Source of the DNA: an uncultured Faecalibacterium sp.
GTDB taxonomy: Bacteria; Bacillota; Clostridia; Oscillospirales; Ruminococcaceae
Reading direction: 5' to 3'
Assembly: GCA_937907025.1 (NCBI GenBank)
Contig: CALESJ010000053.1
Span: 62,001-126,000 of the forward strand
Length of the DNA: 64,000 nt
Every line of letters begins with the position of its first letter. The first letter of the stretch is position 1. The notes beneath the pieces are model-generated. The model was not told the origin of the DNA and made no database searches. It was given only the letters and a program-made list of their open reading frames with translations. Position numbers and translations under genes: made by a program. Below, one piece after another: positions 1 to 8,203 of this stretch.

Positions 1-21
1 TACCAAAGGAGGCGAAGTCTG

Positions 22-858
22 ATGGCAGAGAGTACGAAGCGCACCGTTTCCAACGTTGTCGTCACCCTGGTCGGCATTATCATCGCCTTTGTGATGATCT
101 TCCCCATCATCTGGCTGCTGTTCAGCTCCTTCAAGCCTTCCACCGAGCTGTTCGCCTATCCCCTGCACCTGTTCCCCCAGGAACCCACCGCCGAAGCGTA
201 CTTCGGTGTTATTGAGGACGGTATCTTCACCTACTTCAAGAACAGCCTGTTCCTGGCCGTTATGGGCACCATCATCACCGTCATCACCAGCGCCATGTGC
301 GGCTACGCACTGGCCATCTACCGCAAGGAACTGAGCTACACCAACAAGGTGTTCGCCATCTTCCTGCTGGGCACCCTGATCCCCGGCGAAATCCTGACCA
401 TCACCCAGTTCACCGTCGTGTGCGAGATGGGCCTGTACAACAACATCTGGGGCTGCATCCTGCCCGTTGTCACCACCACCACCGGTATCTTCATGTACCG
501 CCAGCATTACATGTCCATTCCTCTGGAACTGGCGGAATCCGCCCGTATCGACGGCGCCAACGAAGCGCTGATCTTCGGCAAGATCATGCTGCCCCTGGGC
601 AGTGCCGTTACCATCACCCTGACCATCTTCTCCTTCATGTGGCGCTGGAACGACTACATCCTGCCCCTGATGCTGCTGTCTGACCAGAAGAACTTCACCA
701 TCCAGATCGCCGTCAAGAGCTACATCGGCACCATGGGCGTTGACTGGAACTCCATCCTGTCCGCCTCTGTGCTGTCCATCGTGCCCGTTATCATCATCTT
801 CATCTTCCTGCAGAAGTACATCACCGGCGGCATTGCCGCTACCGGCGTGAAGGGCTGA
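22..858 (+). CDS. ABC sugar transporter permease, MalG/LacG type
   Basis: A 278-residue inner permease subunit of a carbohydrate ABC importer. It has about six hydrophobic segments. The cytoplasmic EAA loop reads ELAESARIDGANEALIFGKI, near residues 172-191, where the ATPase subunit docks. The C-terminal IAATGVKG ending is typical of MalG-type permeases. An AAAGGAGG ribosome site sits 7 bases ahead of the ATG. The partner permease and binding protein presumably lie upstream of the window. The following genes (unknown toroid protein, alpha-mannosidase, ROK kinase) suggest a mannoside or mannose-containing glycan as substrate; that is inferred from context only. No ATPase gene is present, so a shared MsmK-like ATPase is likely. 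Confidence 0.93.
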   Translation: MAESTKRTVSNVVVTLVGIIIAFVMIFPIIWLLFSSFKPSTELFAYPLHLFPQEPTAEAYFGVIEDGIFTYFKNSLFLAVMGTIITVITSAMCGYALAIYRKELSYTNKVFAIFLLGTLIPGEILTITQFTVVCEMGLYNNIWGCILPVVTTTTGIFMYRQHYMSIPLELAESARIDGANEALIFGKIMLPLGSAVTITLTIFSFMWRWNDYILPLMLLSDQKNFTIQIAVKSYIGTMGVDWNSILSASVLSIVPVIIIFIFLQKYITGGIAATGVKG

Positions 859-877
859 TCCCCTCAAGGAGCGAACC

Positions 878-2527
878 ATGGAACGTTATATCCAACACCT
901 GATCGCCGGCGCCGAACAGCGCACCGCGAATTTCCTGGCCATGCAGGTCAAGGACAAACAGGACCTGCAGTACGGCGGCCTGCGCAGCAACGTGTGGGAA
1001 GCCAAACCCACCATCTATGCCCTGGCCGCGGCGGTGGCCGTCTGGCTCAACCCGGACAGCCGCTACCACAAGGACCCGGCCCTGTACGATGCCATCTGCC
1101 TGGCCCTGGATTTTGTGGCCCGCACCCAGCGGGATGACGGCAGTTTCGACTACCCCACCTGCAACTTCCATCCGGCGCCGGACACTTCCTTCTGTTTCAA
1201 GCGCCTGTTTGCCACCCACCGCATCCTGGTCAAGTATGACGACGGCTCCGAGCAGATCGCCGGGCTGCGTCAGCGGTACCTGACCCTGATGCGCAAGGCC
1301 CTGCCCGCCATCCGGGACGGCGGCTTCCACACCCCGAACCATCGCTGGGGCATCTCGGCGGCCCTGCTCCAGGGCGCCAACCTCTTTGCCGATGAGCCCG
1401 AATTCGCCCAGAGCCTGCGCGACCGCGCCGGCCAGTATCTGGCCGAGGGCATCGACGGGGACGAGGACGGCGAGTACGCCGAGCGTTCCACCGGCAACTA
1501 CAACGCCGTGGTGAACAACGCCATGCTGGCCATGTACCAGGCCACCGGGGATGACAAGTTCCTGGGCTATGTGCGGCGCAACCTGTCCATGATGCTGACC
1601 TACATCGACCCGGACGGCACCGTTTTTACCCAGAACTCCACCCGCCAGGACCAGGGCAAGCTGGAATACGCCGACAAGTACTTCTACCAGTACCTGTACA
1701 TGTGCAGCCATGAGGAAAACGAGGTCTTTGACGCCGCTGCCCAGCGCATCATCCGGGACAACATGACCCGGGGCGATATTGCGCCGGACTGCCTGCACAT
1801 CATCATGGCCCACGACGAGATGCTGCACCATCACTTCACCCATTGCGGGTTCCCGGCGCAGTACCGCAAGTTCTTCCACCATGCAGGGGTGCTGCGGGTG
1901 CAGAACCCCGAGTACACCTACACCGTCCTGAACGGAAAAAGCGCTTTCCTCTATTTCAAGAGCGGCTCCACCATGGTATACTTGAAGATAGGCGAGAGCT
2001 ACTGCGACATCCGCAACTTTATCCCGCAGTCCATCGAGGTGGGCGAAGGCCGCTGCACCCTGAAAGCCACGGCCAAGGGCTGGTATTACCTGCCCTTCAA
2101 GGAACCGCCCGCCACCTCCGACTGGTGGCAGATGGACCAGTCCAGCCGCGAAAAACTCATCAGCAGCCAGCTGACCATCACCCTGGACATCGTGGAGCAG
2201 CCCGACGGGCTGGACCTCCACCTGAAGACCGAGGGTCTGGACCGGCTGCCCCTGCGGGTGGAGTTCTGCGTGCCGGCGGATACGGTGCTGGATCATCCGG
2301 CTTTCAACATCCGGGCGCAGGCAGGCTCCGGCCTGATCCTGCGGGACGGCACCCTGACGGTGCGCGACGGCGCCAAGCACATCACCATCGGCCCCGGCTT
2401 CGGTGAACATGAGTTCCAGGGCCACTATTCCGGCGAGGAAGTCAACACCGCCGGATTCACGGTGTACTGCAACACCTACACGCCCACCGAGCGCAAACTC
2501 AGCATTCGCGTCAACCACGACGCATGA
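878..2527 (+). CDS. Uncharacterised protein, probable alpha/alpha-toroid plus beta-sandwich
   Basis: A 549-residue protein I cannot assign to a family. The first ~330 residues are helical, with repeated amphipathic helices and aromatic- and Asp-rich loops (RTQRDDGSFDYP near 86-97, RSTGNYNAVVNNAMLAMY near 205-222), as in (alpha/alpha)6 toroids. From about residue 345 it becomes beta-rich, like the sandwich domain of heparinase II/III-type lyases and several glycoside hydrolases. No signal peptide is seen, so it is probably cytoplasmic. It starts 20 bases after the permease stop with an AAGGAGCG ribosome site and precedes the GH38 mannosidase. A glycan-cleaving role is inferred from fold resemblance and operon context, not from recognised catalytic residues. 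Confidence 0.6.
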   Translation: MERYIQHLIAGAEQRTANFLAMQVKDKQDLQYGGLRSNVWEAKPTIYALAAAVAVWLNPDSRYHKDPALYDAICLALDFVARTQRDDGSFDYPTCNFHPAPDTSFCFKRLFATHRILVKYDDGSEQIAGLRQRYLTLMRKALPAIRDGGFHTPNHRWGISAALLQGANLFADEPEFAQSLRDRAGQYLAEGIDGDEDGEYAERSTGNYNAVVNNAMLAMYQATGDDKFLGYVRRNLSMMLTYIDPDGTVFTQNSTRQDQGKLEYADKYFYQYLYMCSHEENEVFDAAAQRIIRDNMTRGDIAPDCLHIIMAHDEMLHHHFTHCGFPAQYRKFFHHAGVLRVQNPEYTYTVLNGKSAFLYFKSGSTMVYLKIGESYCDIRNFIPQSIEVGEGRCTLKATAKGWYYLPFKEPPATSDWWQMDQSSREKLISSQLTITLDIVEQPDGLDLHLKTEGLDRLPLRVEFCVPADTVLDHPAFNIRAQAGSGLILRDGTLTVRDGAKHITIGPGFGEHEFQGHYSGEEVNTAGFTVYCNTYTPTERKLSIRVNHDA

Positions 2528-2593
2528 CAAAACCGGGGAGCGCTGTTTTCCACGCAAGCGGAAACAGTGCTCCCTTTTTTTAGGAGAATCCCT

Positions 2594-5500
2594 ATGAATC
2601 TGACCGAAATGGAAAAATATGTACACAGCGCCCTGAATCATCTGCAGCCGCATCTGTATACCGAGCTGGGAGCCATCAGCGGGGTGCGGATGTGTGCCAT
2701 CGGCTACGGCGAGCGCAGCCGTGTGCTGGAGGATATGGCTGCCTGGGCGCCTTTCGGCACCGACGAAACCTGGGGCGGCCCGGACGCTCACTTCTGCTTC
2801 GGGGCAGACTATGTCCTGCCCGAAGCCGCCCGGGGCCGCAAGGTGGTGGCCGAGCTGGAAACCGGCGCCAGCGATATCTGGAACACCGACAACCCCCAGT
2901 TCCTGGCCTATGTGGACGGGCAGCTGCGCTGCGCCCTGGACATGAACCACCGGGAGGTGGTGCTGGCCGAAAAGGCCGAACCCGGCACCACGGTGGCCCT
3001 GCGGCTGTACGGGTACAGCAACACTTCCGGCAAATCCAACTTCCTGCATCTGCGGGCCCGCATGCCCGAACCGCTGGCCCAGGCCGCTTACTACGACCTG
3101 AAAGTTTCCTTTGATACCGCCTGCTGCCTGCGGGACGACGATGACCGCAAGACCCGCCTGCTCCAGACCCTGTGCCGGGCCGCCGACCTGCTGGACCTGC
3201 GCAGCATTTCTGCCGAAGCGTGGGAAGCCTCCCTGCACCAGGTGCGGGAGCTGCTGGCCGCCGAAGTGCTGGGCCATCCCGACGCCGACGCCCCCCAGGT
3301 GTACAGCGTGGGCCACACCCACATCGACGTGGCCTGGAAATGGCCGGTGCGTCAGACCCGGGAAAAGGCCCTGCGCAGCTTTTCCACCGTGCTGTCCCTC
3401 ATGGACGAATATCCCGAGTACACCTTCATGTCCAGCCAGCCCCAGCTGTACCAGTTCGTCAAAGAGGAAAGTCCTGAAGTCTTTGAACAGATCCGCCGCC
3501 GGGTGGCGGAGGGCCGCTGGGAAACCGAGGGCGCCATGTGGCTGGAGGCAGACTGCAACCTCACGTCCGGCGAATCCCTCATCCGCCAGATCGTCTTCGG
3601 CAAGCGGTTCTTTGAGCAGGAGTTCGGCACCGGGGACAATGTGGTGCTGTGGCTGCCCGATGTGTTCGGGTACAGCGCTGCGCTGCCCCAGATCATGAAA
3701 AAGACCGGCCTGCGGTACTTCATGACCACCAAGATTGCCTGGAACGAGCGCAACCTCTTCCCCTACGACACCATGTACTGGGAGGGCATCGACGGCTCCC
3801 AGGTGCTGTCCCACTTCATCACCACCGCCGACGCCAACCCCTACCCCGAACTGCGCCGCAAACCGGTGGGCACCACCTACAACGGGCTGGAAACGCCCCA
3901 CCACATCATCGGCTGCTGGCAGCGCTACCAGCAGAAGGCATACAGCCACAAGGTGCTGACCGTGTACGGTTACGGCGACGGCGGCGGCGGTTCCACCCGG
4001 GAGATGATCGAGCTGGGCCGCCGCCTGCAGCAGGGGGTGCCCGGCTGCCCGGTGGTACGGTTTACCGGCGTGCGGAAGTTCTTTGAGGACCTGGAACAGG
4101 AAGTGCAGGGCAAGGACCTGCCCAAGTGGAGCGGGGAGCTGTACCTGGAATTTCACCGGGGCACCTACACCTCCCAGGCGGCCAACAAGCGGGACAACCG
4201 CCGGTGCGAGGACGCCCTGGCCACCACCGAGTGGCTGGCCCAGACCGCCCATCTGTGCTGCGACACCCCCTACCCCGCCCAGCGCCTGAACGAAGCCTGG
4301 AAACTGGTGCTGCTGAACCAGTTCCACGACATCCTGCCCGGTTCCGCCATTGCGGAGGTGTACGAGCAGACCGCCCGGGAATACACCTTCGTCAAGGCCG
4401 AATGTGCCGCTATGCAGGCCCAGGCACTGGAACTTCTGGGCCGGCGGTCGGGCTGCATCCCCGCGGATGCCGATACCGCCGACACCCTGCTGGCCTGGAA
4501 CCCCCTGAGCTATCCCCAGGACCTGCTCCTTGCCCTGCCGGCCGACGCCCCCCGCCCCGCGGATGCGCCCTGCCAGCGCACCGCCGACGGTTCGGCCCTG
4601 TGCCTGGTGAAGGCCCTGCCGCCCCTGGGCCACAAGGCAGTGGCCATGACCCGGCAGGAGCTGCCCCACGGGCCGCTGCCCCGGGCGGAATACCTGCCCG
4701 ACGGCGCCCTGCTGGTGCGCACCGACCGCTACCGCGCCCAGATCGAACCGGACGGCCGTCTGGTTTCGCTGTACGACGAAGCGGGCGAGCGGGAACTGTT
4801 TGCGGAAGGCGCCCCCGGCAACCATCTGCGGGTGTACGATGACCGCCCCTACGAGTTCGATGCCTGGAACATCGATGAAGCCTATGTGCGCAAGCACTGG
4901 GACCCCGAGGCTTGCGGCCCCGCCGAGCTGCTGGAAGCCGGACCGCTGCGCTGGGTGGTGCGCACCCGGCTGCGGTATCTGAACTCCACCATCGAGCAGA
5001 AGATCGTCTTCTACCATCACAGTCCCCGCATCGACTTTGAAACCACCGTGAACTGGCAGGAGCACCAGCAGCTGCTGAAAGTCCACTTCCCCTTTGCCAT
5101 CTTCACCCGCAAGCTCCAGTGCGAGATCCAGTACGGTAGCGTGGAGCGTCCCACCCACACCAACACCAGCTGGGAGCAGGCCCGGTTCGAGATGTGCATG
5201 CACCGCTGGCTGGATGTGTCCGACGGCGGCTACGGCGCGGCCCTGCTCAACGACAGCAAGTACGGGTACAGCGCCAAGGATTCCGAGGTAGCCCTGACCC
5301 TCATCAAGGCCGGTGTGTTCCCGGCGCCGGACGCCGACATCGGCACCCACACCTTTACTTACAGCCTGATGCCCCACACCGGTGATTTCCGCACCGGCGG
5401 CGTGGTGCGGGAAGCGGGACGCCTGAACCGTCCCGCCCTGGCCTGGCTGGGCAAACGGCAGGCGGACAGCGCTGGCCTGTGGCCGGAGGTGCACATCGAC

Positions 5501-5779
5501 CGGGAGAACGTCTTCTGCGAAGTGTTCAAGCACGCCGACAGCGGCGATGCCACCATCCTGCGCATGTACGAAGCTGCGGGCATGCAGACCCGGGTACACT
5601 GGAACCTGGCAGGCGCCCCCGACCTGGATGTGTGGGAGTGCGATATGCTGGAGCACCGCCAGACCCCCGTTCCGGCGGAAAACGGCCTGGTGGCCGCCGA
5701 ATTCGGCCCCTATGAAATCAAGACCTTTGCGGTAGTGCCTCGCAGCCAGCCCGCAAAGCAGGAGGTTTTCCATGTATAA
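2594..5779 (+). CDS. Alpha-mannosidase, glycoside hydrolase family 38 (large, cytoplasmic)
   Basis: A 1061-residue GH38 enzyme of the length usual for Firmicutes cytoplasmic alpha-mannosidases. The zinc-binding motif HTHIDVAW is near residue 241 and the nucleophile is in WLPDVFGYS near 355. Further features are YGYGDGGGG near 456 and QFHDILPGS near 576, followed by a beta-rich C-terminal half. The chosen ATG follows an AGGAGAA site by 6 bases; the in-frame ATG 27 bases upstream would overlap this site and is disfavoured. It has no signal peptide, so imported mannosides are probably cut inside the cell. Its last 8 bases overlap the ROK kinase gene, implying translational coupling. Linkage specificity cannot be read from sequence. 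Confidence 0.95.
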   Translation: MNLTEMEKYVHSALNHLQPHLYTELGAISGVRMCAIGYGERSRVLEDMAAWAPFGTDETWGGPDAHFCFGADYVLPEAARGRKVVAELETGASDIWNTDNPQFLAYVDGQLRCALDMNHREVVLAEKAEPGTTVALRLYGYSNTSGKSNFLHLRARMPEPLAQAAYYDLKVSFDTACCLRDDDDRKTRLLQTLCRAADLLDLRSISAEAWEASLHQVRELLAAEVLGHPDADAPQVYSVGHTHIDVAWKWPVRQTREKALRSFSTVLSLMDEYPEYTFMSSQPQLYQFVKEESPEVFEQIRRRVAEGRWETEGAMWLEADCNLTSGESLIRQIVFGKRFFEQEFGTGDNVVLWLPDVFGYSAALPQIMKKTGLRYFMTTKIAWNERNLFPYDTMYWEGIDGSQVLSHFITTADANPYPELRRKPVGTTYNGLETPHHIIGCWQRYQQKAYSHKVLTVYGYGDGGGGSTREMIELGRRLQQGVPGCPVVRFTGVRKFFEDLEQEVQGKDLPKWSGELYLEFHRGTYTSQAANKRDNRRCEDALATTEWLAQTAHLCCDTPYPAQRLNEAWKLVLLNQFHDILPGSAIAEVYEQTAREYTFVKAECAAMQAQALELLGRRSGCIPADADTADTLLAWNPLSYPQDLLLALPADAPRPADAPCQRTADGSALCLVKALPPLGHKAVAMTRQELPHGPLPRAEYLPDGALLVRTDRYRAQIEPDGRLVSLYDEAGERELFAEGAPGNHLRVYDDRPYEFDAWNIDEAYVRKHWDPEACGPAELLEAGPLRWVVRTRLRYLNSTIEQKIVFYHHSPRIDFETTVNWQEHQQLLKVHFPFAIFTRKLQCEIQYGSVERPTHTNTSWEQARFEMCMHRWLDVSDGGYGAALLNDSKYGYSAKDSEVALTLIKAGVFPAPDADIGTHTFTYSLMPHTGDFRTGGVVREAGRLNRPALAWLGKRQADSAGLWPEVHIDRENVFCEVFKHADSGDATILRMYEAAGMQTRVHWNLAGAPDLDVWECDMLEHRQTPVPAENGLVAAEFGPYEIKTFAVVPRSQPAKQEVFHV

Positions 5780-6716
5780 CATCGGTATTGACCTGGGCGG
5801 CACCAACATCGCCGTCGGTCTGGTGGACGAGGCCCACAACCTGGTGTACCAGACATCCGAACCCACCAACCTGCCCAAAAGCCCCGAACGTCTGGCCGAT
5901 GACATCCACGCCCTGGTGGTGCGGATGCTGGCCGACCGCGGCCTGACCGAAGCCGACGTACACTGCGCGGGCATCGGCATCCCCGGCACCGTGAACCAGG
6001 CCGAGGGCACGGTGGAGTACGCCAACAACTTCGGGTTTGACAACGTACCCTTTGTGCGGCTGCTGCAGGAGCGGTTCTCCTGCCGTCTGCTGGCCGCCAA
6101 CGACGCCGGCGCCGCCGCCTGGGGCGAATACCTGGCGGGCTGCGGCAAAGGGGTCAAGAGCATGGTGGCCATGACCCTGGGCACCGGCGTGGGCGGCGGC
6201 ATCGTCCTGAACGGGCACCTGTGGGGCGGCTGCAACTCTGCCGCCGGGGAGATGGGCCATATGGTCATCCACACCGGGGGCCGTCCCTGCACCTGCGGGC
6301 GCAAAGGCTGCCTGGAAGCCTACGCTTCCGCCACTGCTCTGGTGCAGCGCGCCGCCGAAGCCGCGGCCGACGCCCCCGAAAGCCTGCTGGCCAAAGGCCC
6401 CATCGACGGCCGGGCCGTCTTTGCCGCCGCCAGGGCCGGGGACGAAACCGCCGCCCGGGTGCTGGACGAGTTCATCACCGACCTGGCCGAGGGCGTAACC
6501 AACATCATCAACATTCTGCAGCCCGAACTGCTGTGCATCGGCGGCGGGCTGAGCGGGGCCGGGGCCCAGCTGCTGGACCCCCTGCGCAAAAAAGTGACCC
6601 CCATGATCTATTCCCGCTATTCGCGCCGCAACACCAGGCTGGAACTGGCCAGTCTGGGCAACGCGGCCGGCATCATCGGCGCGGCCGGCCTTGATCTTCA
6701 GGAGGATTTGGCATGA
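5772..6716 (+). CDS. ROK-family sugar kinase (glucokinase/mannokinase type)
   Basis: A 314-residue ROK kinase predicted to phosphorylate the hexose released by the preceding mannosidase. The N-terminal phosphate loop is IGIDLGGTNIAVGLVD (residues 4-19). A second ATP-site segment is LGTGVGGGIVLNG near 137-149. The ROK zinc signature CTCGRKGCLEAYAS lies near 176-189, after GEMGHMVIH whose His completes the zinc site. The ribosome site AGGAGG lies inside the end of the mannosidase gene. The stop overlaps the next start as ATGA. Annotation pipelines would usually call it glucokinase, but operon context makes mannose or fructose equally plausible. Confidence 0.9.
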   Translation: MYNIGIDLGGTNIAVGLVDEAHNLVYQTSEPTNLPKSPERLADDIHALVVRMLADRGLTEADVHCAGIGIPGTVNQAEGTVEYANNFGFDNVPFVRLLQERFSCRLLAANDAGAAAWGEYLAGCGKGVKSMVAMTLGTGVGGGIVLNGHLWGGCNSAAGEMGHMVIHTGGRPCTCGRKGCLEAYASATALVQRAAEAAADAPESLLAKGPIDGRAVFAAARAGDETAARVLDEFITDLAEGVTNIINILQPELLCIGGGLSGAGAQLLDPLRKKVTPMIYSRYSRRNTRLELASLGNAAGIIGAAGLDLQEDLA

Positions 6717-7564
6717 TCCAGTTTGGTATGCGTGCCCACGATGCTTACCGTCCCGCCCCCATGACCGAGGCGCTGGACGCCATGCAGGCCCAGGGCCTGG
6801 AGCATCTGCAGCTCGCCTTTGAAAAGAGCTTTTCCGATTATGATTTCACCACCGGCCACTATTCGGCGGGCTTTGCCCACAAGATCGGGCAGGAGCTGGC
6901 CAAACGGAACCTGCATGTGGCGGTGCTGGGCTGCTACATCAACCCGGTCAACCCCGACCCCGCCGCCCGCGCCGGGGAAGTGGCCCGCTTTGTGGAGCGG
7001 CTGCGCTACGCCAGGCACTGCGGCGCCGATATGGTGGGCACCGAAACCGGCCGGTACAGCCCGGACATGGCCGTGACCGACGCCACCCGCAGCGCCGAGT
7101 GTTACAGCACCCTGCTGGACAGCTTTTCCACCATCGTGGACGCCGCCGAGCGTCTGGGCGTGACCGTGGGCGTGGAAGGGGTGTTCGACCACACCCTGCG
7201 CAGCCCCGAGATGATGGACCGCTTCCTCAAGGACATTGCCTCCCCGGCCGTGGAGGTCATTCTGGACGCCGCCAACCTGGTGGCGCCCTGGGCCGCCAAA
7301 CCGGAAGAGCAGAACGCCGTCATCGACAAGGCGTTTGACCTGTACGGGGACCGCATCTCGGTGCTGCACCTGAAAGACTGCGTCTTTGACGAACACGGTG
7401 TGCAGAAATGCGTGCGCCCGGGCACTGGTCTGGTGTGCTACGACGCCCTGATGCGCAACGTGAAGGCTGCCAAGCCGGAGATAATCGGCCTGCTGGAGGA
7501 ATCCGACCCCGAGCACTTCGCTCAGGACAAGGCATTCTTTGCCTCCCAGCTGGAAAAAGCCTGA
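6713..7564 (+). CDS. Sugar phosphate isomerase/epimerase family TIM barrel
   Basis: A 283-residue xylose-isomerase-like TIM barrel protein. Metal-ligand-like positions are visible in VGVEGVFDH near 157-165 and VEVILDAANL near 179-188; HLKDCVF near 221 and LLEESDP near 262 follow. It starts within the ATGA overlap with the ROK kinase and is the last gene before a terminator, so it belongs to the mannoside operon. It resembles the protein at 27740-28579 (both have a GSETTG/GTETGRY loop and a shared HLKD/HFKG strand), so the two are paralogues. The substrate is unknown; family members isomerise or epimerise sugars, keto-sugars or inositols. Confidence 0.85.
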   Translation: MIQFGMRAHDAYRPAPMTEALDAMQAQGLEHLQLAFEKSFSDYDFTTGHYSAGFAHKIGQELAKRNLHVAVLGCYINPVNPDPAARAGEVARFVERLRYARHCGADMVGTETGRYSPDMAVTDATRSAECYSTLLDSFSTIVDAAERLGVTVGVEGVFDHTLRSPEMMDRFLKDIASPAVEVILDAANLVAPWAAKPEEQNAVIDKAFDLYGDRISVLHLKDCVFDEHGVQKCVRPGTGLVCYDALMRNVKAAKPEIIGLLEESDPEHFAQDKAFFASQLEKA

Positions 7565-7570
7565 TTTTCG

Positions 7571-7601
7571 CCGCCCTGCTCCCCGTGAGCGGGGCGGTTT
7601 T
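7571..7601 (+). terminator. Rho-independent terminator of the mannoside operon
   Basis: Eleven-base arms (7571-7581 and 7587-7597) with one G-U pair, a five-base loop and a TTTT tail. It lies 7 bases after the isomerase-like gene stop. Confidence 0.85.
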
Positions 7602-7611
7602 GCTTTGCCCC

Positions 7612-7640
7612 TTGCGTTCGGCTGTCCATGCGGGTACAAT
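7612..7640 (+). promoter_or_regulatory. Promoter for the glutaredoxin-like gene
   Basis: TTGCGT at 7612-7617, a 17-base spacer and TACAAT at 7635-7640, placed between the preceding terminator and the ATG at 7676. Confidence 0.6.
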
Positions 7641-7675
7641 AAGGGACGAAACACGGCGAAAGGAGCCAATTTCCC

Positions 7676-7993
7676 ATGAAAGTATACGGAACCCCCATCT
7701 GCATCGACTGCCGCAACTACAAGGCTCTTCAGCAAGCCCGGGGCTTTGCGGCCGACTATGTGGACATCACCGAAAGCACCGCCAACCTGAAAGAATTCCT
7801 GGCCCTGCGGGACCATGACCCCATTTTTGCCCCCGTGCGGGAGCGCGGCGGCATCGGCATCCCCCTGTTCGTGCGGGAGGACGGCGAAAAGACCTTTGAC
7901 CTGGACACCGCCCTGGCCTGGATCGGTCAGCCCCCGGTGAAAGAGGAAGAGATCGTGGAACACCGCAGCTGCGGCATCAACGGCTGCCGGTAA
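7676..7993 (+). CDS. Glutaredoxin-like thiol-disulfide protein
   Basis: A 105-residue small thioredoxin-fold protein. It starts MKVYGTPICIDCRNYK, with a CxxC active site (CIDC, residues 9-12) directly after the first beta strand. GIPLFVREDG near 60-69 supplies the cis-Pro of the fold. It ends in a second cysteine pair, SCGINGC, which ordinary glutaredoxins lack. It is monocistronic: own promoter, AAAGGAG ribosome site, and a terminator 12 bases after the stop. A redox role is the family expectation; substrate and electron donor are unknown. Confidence 0.8.
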   Translation: MKVYGTPICIDCRNYKALQQARGFAADYVDITESTANLKEFLALRDHDPIFAPVRERGGIGIPLFVREDGEKTFDLDTALAWIGQPPVKEEEIVEHRSCGINGCR

Positions 7994-8004
7994 ACCACCC
8001 AGGA

Positions 8005-8035
8005 CCGCACCCCGCCGGGGCGCGGCCTTTTGTTT
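8005..8035 (+). terminator. Terminator after the glutaredoxin-like gene
   Basis: GC-rich arms 8005-8013 and 8017-8025 with one mismatch and a three-base loop, followed by CCTTTTGTTTT. Confidence 0.75.
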
Positions 8036-8070
8036 TGCCGGGGGCTTTTCCTCTTATAAAAGGGCCGCGG

Positions 8071-8099
8071 TTGAAATCAGCCCCCGAATGGGGTATACT
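8071..8099 (+). promoter_or_regulatory. Strong promoter ahead of the membrane-protein cassette
   Basis: TTGAAA at 8071-8076, a 17-base spacer and TATACT at 8094-8099. Transcription should begin near 8106, about 98 bases ahead of the ATG at 8204. Confidence 0.75.
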
Positions 8100-8105
8100 G
8101 ATTTC

Positions 8106-8175
8106 GAAGAATTTTGCATCAATAAGCCCCGCCCACCCCCGGCCGAACCGGGCTGCGGGCCGGGGCTTTTTCCTA
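8106..8175 (+). ncRNA. Leader RNA ending in a terminator-like hairpin (attenuator or ~70-nt small RNA)
   Basis: Between the promoter at 8071-8099 and the first gene of the cassette lies a long GC-rich hairpin. The outer arms are 8124-8134 and 8057+ equivalent bases at 8157-8168 (AAGCCCCGCCC pairing with GGGCCGGGGCTT, one bulged C). An inner stem is 8138-8142/8148-8152. A run of five T follows at 8167-8171. A terminator between promoter and gene means either a leader attenuator for the operon or a free short RNA. No riboswitch consensus or leader peptide was recognised. Confidence 0.5.
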
Positions 8176-8203
8176 TTTTTACCCAAGGAAAGGAGGCCCG
8201 TCC

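Noticed and set aside
839..6304. Very long open frame (1821 codons) on the minus strand
   Set aside because: It lies antisense to four well-supported genes (GH38, ROK kinase and neighbours), has no ribosome site, and its Gly/His/Val-rich composition is typical of frames opposite GC-rich coding DNA.
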